Source: Lineus longissimus (Eukaryota; Nemertea; Pilidiophora; Heteronemertea; Lineidae). Taken from it: a stretch of DNA of 64,000 bases. Of this stretch, positions 55,001 through 64,000 are shown piece by piece. The translations under genes were made by a program, and so were the position numbers. Under the pieces are notes generated by a model, which made no database searches, had not been told where the DNA came from, and saw only the letters and a list, made by a program, of their open reading frames with translations. Position 1 is the first letter of the stretch. Every line of letters starts with the position of its first letter. The stretch spans positions 10,728,349-10,792,348 of the forward strand of contig NC_088318.1 of NCBI RefSeq assembly GCF_910592395.1, in the 5' to 3' direction.

Positions 55001-58000
55001 TCAAGTCATTGTTAAGTCATTGATCAGCACTATTGTCCAGTCCTGCATGAATGTTCATTCCTGATTCTAACTGATTTCATATTACATGACTATGATCTTG
55101 GATAACATTATGACCATGGTTATGGTTACATGATTCTGATCTTAGATTACATAGCTCAATTGACTCACAATAAACTAACCAATTAATATAGGGAAGAAAT
55201 AACTTACATGTGCCCAGCGCAGTGTTGTCTTGGAAGGATGCGTCATGTCATGTCAGTTGTGCGCAAACCATACCACTGCATTTCTGGAACCAAAGTTCGA
55301 AAGTGTCTTAGGCCGAAGTTACATAGACCTCATTCGTTCATTTACCACGAGTCACTTTCCGGGTTTTTCTTTCATTCCTCGGTGAATGCACGCCACAAGG
55401 CCGTGCATTCACAGGGGAAAGAAAGCAAAAGGGGAAAATGAGTCCTGGGAAATGAACGAATGAGGTCTATGTAACTTCGGCCTTACGGATCTCGTGAGCT
55501 ATGATTGTGATTGGTTTCACCTTCGTTTTTGTGCCTCTTCTGTTGTTTTTCTGGTATAAAAAACAACCTCCTAGGCTGTGCATCCATAGAGAGCTGGCAT
55601 CTATAAATATTTTAAAATTTTGAAATTATGTTTGCTTTTCCAGAACTTGTGCCATCATCTCCTTCCCTTTGATTGCATTTTCAACTCCTGGTAAGAATAA
55701 AGTGAATACACGATTTAGCCCGGGACACTGGAGTAATCTTTTCTAAATGAAGAACATAGACCACAGGGCTTGAAACTTGTCAGAAGGGCATACCGCCACA
55801 TTGCATTTTCAAATGATATTTAGTGTAAGACATGTCGGGGAGAAATAAGGAGGGCACCAAGGCAAAATGAGGAGGGCTTCAAGACATTTGCCTCCATTGT
55901 CTTCTGGGATTTTGGGTAATCTTGTCTGGAATTAAGAAGAGCACAGGTGCCGTTCTAGGAGTAAAACTTTTGAACCCACAGCCACGAGATGGGAGAGGTT
56001 CTGTCGTAAAAAGGAAAGAATTGTTTGAAAGTGATTTCTTGGTGGCATTGATGTTTCAAAGAATAGAAAGCAGGCTTTGAAGACGGTATACATGTATTAA
56101 AATTGATAGTCTAAGAAATCTTTGCCTTTTACATTCAGAAACGTCTGTCCTGCTCTACCCTGGCATGATCCTGTTAAGTTTTGGCTCCTTCATCTTGTTG
56201 CTGAGCAATCTTCAAGTCGCCAGTCTTATTCCTGCGAAGAAGTCAACATTTATGTGTGTGATGTATGGGTCGTTTGATGCAGGGTCAGCTGTATTTTTTA
56301 TTCTTAAGGTGAGAAACGTTGCGACCTCCTCTCCCAAAATTGCCACCTCTTCCCAAGTAATTGTACACCAATTTCTGATGCAAGGTTGGATTGTTGTAGT
56401 TACATTTACGAGTGATTGACAATCAAAATATCTCGAGATCCCGCAGTGAGGCTGTCGTACATGTACATGGACAGAGAGTTCTTTAACTTCTTTTCTTCTT
56501 TACAATGATAATTTCCGCAGAAAAAGTCGTATTAACTTCCTATTTAGAAGTGAAACTCTGATATATCTATTTGAATTTCACAGCGCCAAAAGTCAAAATG
56601 GCTCTCCTTATCTATATATTATTACTGGAGACGTCTGAAGAGTAATTTGCTCTATCTCCTCTGAAACCACTGAATGAATTGGCCATGTTGAGGGTTATTT
56701 AGGGGTATTTGGACGTCCCGAAGACGATCCGCTATATTTCGAAACCAAATTTTCATCGGAATATGCTGTTTTTCGTGATTTTTGCCCTATGAATGGGCCA
56801 CCTCCATCATCAGCAAGTGCTGCTATCTATGAGGAAAATATGTAAGTTACTTGACCTGCCAGGCAGCCTCAGAGCTGTTTTCAGCAGTTAGGGCACTCAT
56901 ACCCAGGATTAGACTTGCGCCGTCCGACGCCAACTTGCCGTTCACCCTACAACGAATACAGTTCCCAGTGCGCGTTGCCAACTCAATTACAATCAGCAAG
57001 GCCCAATGAAAAACATTCAATAGACTAGGCATATACCTGCCCGCCCCGGTCTTCTCACATGGCCAACTCTATGTCGCCTTCTCCGGTGCTAGGACGTTCT
57101 CCGGTGCTAGGACGTTCAACAAAGTCGACAACAACAGCAACCAAGGACTACGATAGGACAAAACCATAACACGGAACGTTGTCTTCAAAGAAATACTGTA
57201 GATCAATCTATGACATTTTCTGCACACCATCACATTCCCGGCAAGATACTGGTACGCAAAAAACGCTCCTAACAACTTCACCACAAATGAAACTGACACT
57301 TTATTTTATATAAACTCCCTCAACCACCGTGCAGAGCACGGGTTTAAGCTAGTAATTCTTAAATTCTTCTGCTATTTCCTATATACAGATTTCTTACGCC
57401 GTTGGATTTTCATTACGAAGTTACTTCCTCTGTATGTTTGCAATGTTCATGACGATGGTCGGTACTGGCACCATTCTGTTGCACCCGAAGTACCACATTA
57501 AGAATCCTCTCCCTCCCGACTACGAACCGCTGTCGATATCGAGATTCATCCGGCGCAGACGTGAAAAGAAAACATCAAGAGATGCTGTCGAGAAACTCTC
57601 AAAAGATGAAGAGGAGAGAGCTCCAGCAATAACAGTTCCAGCTGTTTCCATCTCTACTGATAAAGATAACAACTCGGCCGAAAATGTACGAAATCAGTAT
57701 TCGTGTCCAAAGAATAAATTTCTAAAACCTGCTGGTGATGATAGGAATTTTATGGTGCGTTCCATGAACAGACTTCATGTTTTACGAGACACTAACTTTG
57801 AAAAGGCACTGTCGTTACATTCGTTGCAGGATTTCGCAGACGTGCCTGTAGAGAGGCGCAGGTCTGAGGAATTGACGTTATTTGTCGGAAGTCATGACAA
57901 CGTGGCAAAAGATCATGTCGATACCCTAGGGGCGGGATCCAAGAGTAAGTGTGGTGATGATGATGTAAAAGAACCGAAGTTCAAGGAAATCCTACTAAGT

Positions 58001-61000
58001 GCCATCTACATGTTGGACCTGTTTTGGATATCCGTCTTACGATTGAGGTGTTGGTTTTTCATGGGGACGTTCAATCTTCAGATCACTTTCATGGCCAAGG
58101 GCGACGATGCAATTGGTGAGTTCATAAGACCTTCTCTACAAAAGCACTCTGCAGAGGAGCAATTTGAATTGCTCCGATCTGCAATTGATATCGCATGCGA
58201 TGATAATTGCTTCCTGCCAGTCAGTATCGAACAATTAGCCACTATCTGCAAGCCGCGAGACTTTTAAACTGCTTGTACATTGGTCAAAAGCCGTGTAGAC
58301 CTAATCAAGATTGGGATACATCAACGGTCCCTTACATTTTCCCTTAGCAGTTTTGTGTTTTCTCTTACAGTCAGTCACTATACTTCAGTGTTCGCCATCA
58401 TGCAGTTCTTTGGATTCATATTTGCTCCCATCAGTGGTAGACTGATGGATCGAAAGAAAAGGAAAACCAAGGGGGATCCTCGTTTACTGAAAATAGGTAA
58501 GAAGTGGTGGGTGGTGAAGATTCCTTATTAGATAACATAATTGAGTCTCTCTTGAAAAGTTTGATAGAAAGTTAATTCTGTGATAGACGCAGAATTTAAT
58601 GTTTAGGACAGTTTAATCCATTTGTGCAATGAAAATCATCAGTAGTTGTGTCACGGCTACACTACCGGAGGGGAGCTTGTTATGGGTGAGTTTCAGATAA
58701 GTGAATTCAGTCCGACAATAGTGATAGACTTAGAATCAATGTGAAAAAGTTCATTTCATTTTCATATTTGTTGATCTGTTTTTAGCTCAAGTAGAGGTGT
58801 GCGTACTGTCGTTTGCCTTGGAAAGTTTGATAAGTGTCCTGATGTCTATAGGAGCCTGCATTCCCATCCTTGAGGTCCAGTACGTCACTTGTGCCTTATC
58901 GGTCGTCCAGAGAGCTTTCATGAATGGACCTAACTCGGCATTTATAGCTCAAGTGTAAGTTACGTGGTGCAGGCCAAGGGCAAGATATTCTAAAACATCT
59001 AGATTTATAATGAACCGCATTTCACAGTGTAGATGCACTGTGCACCAACGGTGCCTCGTGTTAGGTGGAGCTAAAATGTCTGCCAAAACCTTGGCTCTGC
59101 CTCGGTTTTGCTCTACATTTTAGCACTATGGTTTTGGTGAGACAACCAACAGCTCCAGTTTGGTATGAATGAATGAATGAATATAAGAATTTCTATAGCG
59201 CCTGAATTAAAAGAAAAACTTAAATTCTCAGGCGCTTTACAAAGCAAAACACTCCCTGAAAAGGTGTTGTTTCAGGAGAGTTTTGAAAATGTCGATGGAA
59301 CCAGCAAGCCTGATGTTGGAAGGTAGCTGGTTCCATAGAACCGGTGATGACTTGTAAAAAGAACGGTCACCAAAGGTTTTGCACTGAGTGCGAGGGACCA
59401 CCAAAGTTGGAGCAATAACAGAGCGGAGATGGTAGGTGGAATGGTGCCTCAGTCTGACCATATCACACAGGTACGCAGGTGCGACTCCATGTATTGCCTT
59501 ATATGTAAATAAAAGCACTTTGAAAACAATCCTGTATTTAACAGGAAGCCAATGGAGTCGCATGAGAACCGGTGTGATACGATCAAACCGCGGCACCAGA
59601 CACACAACGCGAGCTGCAGCATTAAGTGCACGCTGCAGTCTGGAGAGTTGATGTGTAGAAATGCCATATAGAAGGGAATTACAATAATCAATGTGAGAAG
59701 TGACAAAGGCATGAACAAGAGTGGTGGTTGACTCAAGACTGAGGAACCGTCGAATTTGGCGGATCTTATAAAGACCCAGGAAAGCCTTGGAGCAGACCCT
59801 ACTAACATGGGTTTCCATAGACATGTTTTTGTCAAAGTAAACACCAAGGTTTCGTACCGATTCGACAGATGAAATTGAGGCCTCCCCCACTCTGATTGGA
59901 CCCATATCTACCTTCTGGAGCATTTGTCTAGAACCGATAAAAATGAACTCTGTCTTAAGATCATTGATGAGGAGCTCGTTCTCGATCATCCACGCACGGA
60001 CATCAGCTACAAATGCTTCCGTTTCGCACACAGCTCTCTGCTGGTTAGTAGATGCCAAAGGACGGAAAGACATATAGAGCTGATTGTCGTCTGAATAGCC
60101 ATGTGCATCTGGCAAGTGACGTGAAATGATGTGATAAAGCCTTGACATATAGAACAAAAAGAGGATGGGTCCAAGGCAACTGCCCTGTGGAACACCATAA
60201 TGGAGTGAAAAATGCTTAGATTTGCTACCATTGATGACGACACACTGCTCTCTATTAGAGAGATAAGACTTCAGCCACTGAAGGCAAAGGCCAGCGACGC
60301 CAAAATCTGTCTCCATGGTTTGAAGCAATATGTCTACATCAACCGTATCAAACGCGGCACTTAGATCTAGCAAGACTAGCAAGCAGACTTCCTGATTGTC
60401 CATTTTCATAAGAATGTCACTTTGAACCTTCAGAAGAGCAGTCTCTGTCGAGTGGTTCTTGCGGTATGCGGACTGGACTGCTGGTAGTGGGGCAGAGTTA
60501 TCACTGTGGACCATTAGCTGGTCAACTACTACCCTCTCAACAAGCTTAGACACAAATGCTAAGTTGCTAACCGGCCTAAAGTTGGAAAAGGTCCGATCAA
60601 GTCCTGCTTTCTTTAACAAAGGCGATACCAGGGCACACTTCCATTCCGTAGGAACTCGAGCATCCTGTAGCGAGAGATTCACGATGCGAGCGATGACTGG
60701 TAACAGAGAGTCAACACATAGCTTAAGCATCCAGGGTTGGGATCGGATCGAGCGAACAGCTCGCGCTTGAGGACTTCATGATCAGTTTTCGAATTTGCTC
60801 GTCGGACACTGTACTAAAAGCATTAATTGACTTCTCTGCTGTAGGAGCAGAGACAATGGGACAGTTAACTGTGACTGCCCTGATTTTGCTTTTAATAATG
60901 TCAACTTTACGGACGAAAAAATCACCGAAGTCATTCGCGAGTACAGCAGGATCAGCATGATCCGGCAATGTGACCGACTGTTTTTCACTACATAACGAGT

Positions 61001-62457
61001 TAACAACCCGAAATAACTTCCTCGAATCCCCTTGACACTGTGCGATTTCATTTGAGTAGTAAGCATGACGGGCGAGATTCAGTTGGACGGAGTAGAGATT
61101 ACGCACTTTGCGGTAAGCTTGTGCCGCAGAAGGTGAAGCGTGACGGTTTCTTTCCAGCTTTCTCCTCTTAGCCTTCAGTTGTCCTAACTCGTTATTATAC
61201 CAAGGGATCACTGGCCTAACTGTGGTCACCTTGGTGATAATAGGTGCATGTTTATCTAGAAGATTGGAGAGTGTTTCATTGTAACAAGTGACCAACTCAT
61301 CAATATCAGCAGACGTAGGGTTAGACAGCACAGAAGTGTCAATGTCCTTCTGAAATGACTGGATGTCAATTTGCCGTAGCATACGAAAGGATACAGTGTT
61401 CTTGGTCAACTCAGAGACTTGGTCAAATGAGTCCTTGGAGCCCCTTTCCACGAGCTTGGTGTTTATAGAAGAGCGAAACATTAGACCAGTTCCTCCCCCT
61501 TGGCGTTCACCGGGCCATGGCACATTCAGGAAACAGTACCCGTCAGGAGAGAGGGCTCGGACAGTCACTGAATCATTATCCTTAAGCTAGGTCTCTGTGA
61601 TGGCACACATATCGATCCTCTCATTAACCACATTATCAATGATATCAGCAACTTTATTCCTGGTTGAACGAGCGTTTACAGTTGAGAATCTAAGCAGTGA
61701 GAAGGATAATCCTGAGACACGGATGTTTGCAATTCGTTAAACATTAGCCAAGGCGAAATGTCATGCGCCCCTTTCCAAAAATGGCCATGTGAGCAATTGT
61801 CTGGCATACAACTATAGTAGGCCTAGTCTTGTTCCAATTTTAAAAGCTCGCCTTTCGTGAAAATCTTATGTCGCTAAAATGTTCTGTTCAACAGTGTTTA
61901 AAAGCAAAAAAGGCCAGCAAATATTTCCAGTGTCTTCTTCTTCCAAGAGCAGATGCCACATTCATCTTCTCACCTGAACATACAAACTCTCTGCTTTCGT
62001 TTGTAGGTTTCCATTGAAGCATTTTGGAAAGCTGTTCGGAATGTGTATGACAGTCTCATCCGTGTTTGGTTTGCTGCAGTTCCCGATGTTTATCCTGATG
62101 CAAGGACCACTCAAAGGAGACCCACTTATTGTAGGTAGAATTATATATATTTTTGATACGATTATTATGGGTATTTTTTTGTCGTCGAAACAACTGGAAC
62201 CACTTGGCCAGAGTATTGGCAGTGTAACATTTGGGATAGAAAACACACTTAAAATTGAAATATTACTTAAAAAATTCTGCGTTATGAAATCGTTCTTTTA
62301 TTCTATGTTATGAAATCGTTGTTTGCTTTCTTTCCCACAGATGAACGTGATCCTGCTGGTGTTGATGGTGCTGTCTTTCATCCATCCGGTATACCTTTGG
62401 TGGTTTTGTCGGTCGTCTCGGCAGAAGTTCAAGAAGGAAAGGGAAGCGCAAAGCTGA
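51608..62457 (+). CDS. SLC43A3-like: SLC43-type major facilitator transporter, eight exons
   Basis: Coding exons: 51608-52011, 55644-55690, 56139-56308, 57389-58115, 58371-58496, 58786-58954, 62007-62130, 62341-62457. All junctions have AG/GT borders and phases agree, giving 627 residues. TM1 (ILLFAGTIFGWHSLNYVLK) and the following EGYFAYLCRD are typical of SLC43. Exon 1 ends in FDKCGTRFCRYIS. Exon 3 has the FDAGSAVFFILK helix. Exon 4 has TM6, then a long polar loop of about 130 residues, then the next helix (WFFMGTFNLQITFMAKGDD). Exon 5 has FGFIFAPISGRLMDRKKR, the second MFS loop motif. Exon 7 reads FPLKHFGKLFGMCM and LLQFPMFILMQGPLKGDP. SLC43 proteins carry large neutral amino acids (A1, A2) or purine nucleobases (A3) in the plasma membrane. 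Sequence by eye is closest to A3; substrate is not proven. Start: first ATG in the frame. Confidence 0.88.
52035..52073. repeat. (TTA)n microsatellite at a LINE 3' end
   Basis: tgaattattattatta... to tatcatacag; 12 or so units. On the minus strand it is the 3' tail of the LINE fragment next to it. Confidence 0.9.
52074..53480 (-). pseudogene. CR1/L2-like LINE 3' fragments, antisense in intron 1
   Basis: 53480-53325 (minus) encodes VQNTAARIITGTKRRDQLHW, then LPVHCRVQYKILLYAYKAL, the usual region after reverse transcriptase. 52400-52204 encodes KQVAPGLWNALPLAVTQSSS and SLDVYKKSVKTLFFKSYYNV, the usual C-terminus. Between them are an inverted repeat and unrelated sequence, including poly-G at 52870-52883. 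Heavily 5' truncated. Confidence 0.75.
52345..53220. repeat. Inverted repeat pair of gaaacacagaaac type
   Basis: 52345-52432 (gtagttgtaaaacaagaaac then gaaac-rich) and 53142-53220 are near-exact inverses, 710 bases apart. The arms contain gaaacacaga simple sequence. Confidence 0.85.
53773..54185. repeat. Pair of 60-bp direct repeats
   Basis: gtgacgtagcggcttttatg at 53774 and gtgacgtagcggcttttaag at 54127, each followed by cactggtacctctctg and aaaacagctg. The copies are 353 bases apart in intron 1. Confidence 0.85.
53833..55310. other. Intron 1 remainder
   Basis: No further gene or element recognised. Confidence 0.5.
55311..55482. mobile_element. Foldback MITE with TTA target duplication
   Basis: ggccgaagttacatagacct at the left (55311) is the exact inverse of the right end. 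The arms extend about 80 bases with minor differences around a 9-base centre. TTA lies on both sides (55308-55310, 55483-55485), which is the 3-bp duplication typical of PIF/Harbinger insertions. Confidence 0.85.
59165..61745 (-). mobile_element. CR1/L2-like non-LTR retrotransposon, 5' truncated, antisense in intron 6
   Basis: From the 5' end (high coordinates): endonuclease start LRFSTVNARSTRNKVADIID, ITET then TAG then LKDNDS, and GYCFLNVPWPGERQGGGTG; then a linker; then the reverse transcriptase 60730-59237 with LVLLDLSAAFDTV, GVPQGSCLGPILFLFY and YSDDNQLY. The C-terminus is LWNQLPSNIRLAGSIDIFKT. The 3' end (59165-59185) is a short cattcattcatt microsatellite, as in this group. Breaks: a nonsense TAG near 61587 and a one-base insertion near 60737 (accctgg for acctgg) that splits the ORF. 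It is recent enough to keep a long frame. Confidence 0.88.
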
Positions 62458-63499
62458 GTTACGACTTGCATCAGACATTGTTAGATTTAGAAAACCACCA
62501 TGTTTCTCTCGTAGTTATGAATAACTTTTTGGGAGATGCATACATTGTGTTTATGAGCATTTTCAGAAACTTCGGATGTTCATGAAGAGCTGTCATCACA
62601 TCCTTTAAAAAAAGCCAACCAAGGAAATCGGAATCTTTGGAGTGGGATTCTCGAACATTCTCAATCTCATCATTCATTGTCATTGTAGAATCGTAGAATC
62701 TCACTGTATTTTTGTGAAGATGAGTATTTAGACTCCGTATTTAGGGTTTGGAGGAGACTCCTGGCACAGCTAGGCAAGATTTCCCCAATTTTTTACCCTG
62801 TTCAAGGTGGCTGGGGCTTATTCAATGTATCGTTAGAGATTGGTGAACCCAGGTGGTACTGTGTTCACGTAGTTTTGGGAGAACTGGACATTCAATAAAT
62901 AAAAATGGCCGTCAAACGAGCAAGTGCCACTATCACATCTTCAATGAGAATCTTCTGCCGGTTAGGGAAACTGACCTCCGTCTATGGGCACTTTTGGGCC
63001 AGCATTTCTGTTGGTGTTTGGGTGGGAGTGTGTCATCAGTAGGTTTATCTTTATGAGTTCGTATGTGCCTTGGTAAGGGCATTAACAACACTGCCAAAGT
63101 GTAGGGGTCGACTGGTGACCTAGATCGGGTGTTGACCGAAACAAAAATACATAACGGTAGCTATTTGCACATCGAAAAAAATATCAAGAAAATGACGATT
63201 ATAATAACGCAACTTTTGTCATCGTTTAGCCTAAAATTTCTCGTGACGTGACTTTTGGACAACTGTTGAGTCAACCATGACCTGACGATGTCACGCCTCC
63301 CAAAATAATCGACCTGGTAAATTTCAATGTAACTAACAGCTACAATGAAAATATAAAAAGTGCTTGTATATGAATGAATTCTTTCTACTGATGTCAATAA
63401 AATGCCCTGTCCTCCAATTTTAGTAAAAACGTTTCAAAATATACATGATGTTGGCTTCGTCTTTGAACTTGTTAACAAGTTCCCCCCTTTGGTCCCAGG
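62458..63499. other. 3' flank of the SLC43-type gene
   Basis: A polyadenylation signal aataaa is at 62894-62899, a likely end of the transcript. No further gene seen. Confidence 0.5.
62894..62899 (+). terminator. Candidate polyadenylation signal
   Basis: aataaa 437 bases after the SLC43-type stop codon; no earlier perfect hexamer was noticed in the 3' flank. Confidence 0.45.
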
Positions 63500-64000
63500 T
63501 GATCAGTTGCTGGAGTTGGCTCTTCCCAGTGCAGTGCAGAGGGGATCTGATGATAGCTCTATCCAAAGCAGAAGGGTCCTGATGTTGTCACGGTGATCAG
63601 GTTGTGCCCGTCTTCAAGAGCACAGTCAGATTGAAGCTCGTCTCAAGGCGAAGGGGCCTGATATTGTCTCAGTGGTCAGGTTGTGCCTGTCTTCAAGAGC
63701 ACAGTCAGATTGAATCTCCACCGAAAGTAGAAGGGTTCTGATGGTTTTAGTGATTGGGTTGTGCCTGTCTTTAAGAGCACAGCCAGAAAGATGCTCTACC
63801 CAGGCAGAATGGCCCCGATATTGTCTCCGTGGTCAGGTTGGGCCTGTCTCCAAGAGCATAGTAAGATAGAAGCTCTACAAAAGGCAGAAGGGTCCTGATA
63901 TGAATAAAGATTAGCAAATGCTATCATTTAAATCTCCATGTACATTTATACCAAGTCTTTCTGTACAAAACTGGGTCTTGCTGTTGTCTCTGTGGTCAGG
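63500..64000. repeat. 79-bp minisatellite, about 5 units, running off the right edge
   Basis: ggttgtgcc.gtct..aagagca recurs at 63600, 63679, 63758 and 63836, with gatattgtctc.gtggtcag before it. The last partial unit (gttgtctctgtggtcagg) ends the window. Confidence 0.9.

Overview
This window is nuclear DNA of an animal, probably a marine invertebrate. It has introns with GT..AG borders, one recognisable solute-carrier gene of SLC43 type, CR1/L2-like LINEs, a baculovirus-F-like env gene in an LTR element, Maverick/Polinton polymerase remnants and many MITEs. Base composition and frequent short palindromes such as taggccta and tacatgta would suit an echinoderm, hemichordate, amphioxus or lophotrochozoan; I cannot choose between them. 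Most of the 64 kb is repeats and decayed mobile elements, and only one gene (51.6-62.5 kb) looks like a clean host gene.

Layout. 1-2.3 kb: two-exon gene (minus strand) for a DDE-like transposase-type protein, running off the left edge, with an iterated 14-bp motif (ataacggtaaagac) just upstream of its start. 3.3-4.0 kb: 3' end of a LINE. 4.0-14.9 kb: remains of an LTR retroelement on the minus strand (integrase C-terminal half, broken F-type env, LTR-like repeats) with a Myb/SANT ORF where gag-pol should be. 14.9-24.1 kb: a Maverick/Polinton-derived unit in three partial copies (A, B, C). Copy B holds the N-terminal zinc-finger region and exonuclease I motif of a protein-primed family B DNA polymerase, a multi-exon charged-protein gene and, directly upstream on the same strand, a zinc-finger/TatD nuclease gene broken by two frameshifts. 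Copy C carries a TTAA-flanked MITE that copy B lacks. 25.4-25.8 kb: HIRAN-family exon. 26.6-27.2 kb: a P-loop ORF beside a GGGAAACATTC-type inverted repeat. 27.4-32.9 kb: a multi-exon minus-strand gene with a long acidic, Pro/Gln-rich region and a C-terminal Ulp1/SENP-like peptidase, with frameshifts and a TGA just before the catalytic Cys. 33.8-34.2 kb: FLYWCH fragment. 34.2-35.6 kb: GTC microsatellite, 295-bp tandem units and a short minisatellite. 35.6-36.0 kb: second P-loop exon. 37.0-37.8 kb: a 66-bp minisatellite, 13 copies. 38.6-46.9 kb: MITEs, a 78-bp minisatellite, three copies of a roughly 1-kb repeat with tRNA-like pol III promoters, and an RT fragment. 47-51.5 kb: no gene seen.

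51.6-62.5 kb: eight-exon SLC43-type transporter (plus strand, 627 aa when spliced, all phases agree). Its introns carry antisense LINE copies and a foldback MITE with a TTA target duplication. 63.5-64 kb: a 79-bp minisatellite running off the right edge.

The strongest candidate for something new is the Polinton-derived unit. The last codons of TatD are kept in both copies B and C, so the nuclease was next to the charged-protein gene before the duplication. The transposase with its iterated upstream motif and the acidic Ulp1 gene come next. All functional statements are read from sequence by eye without database searches.
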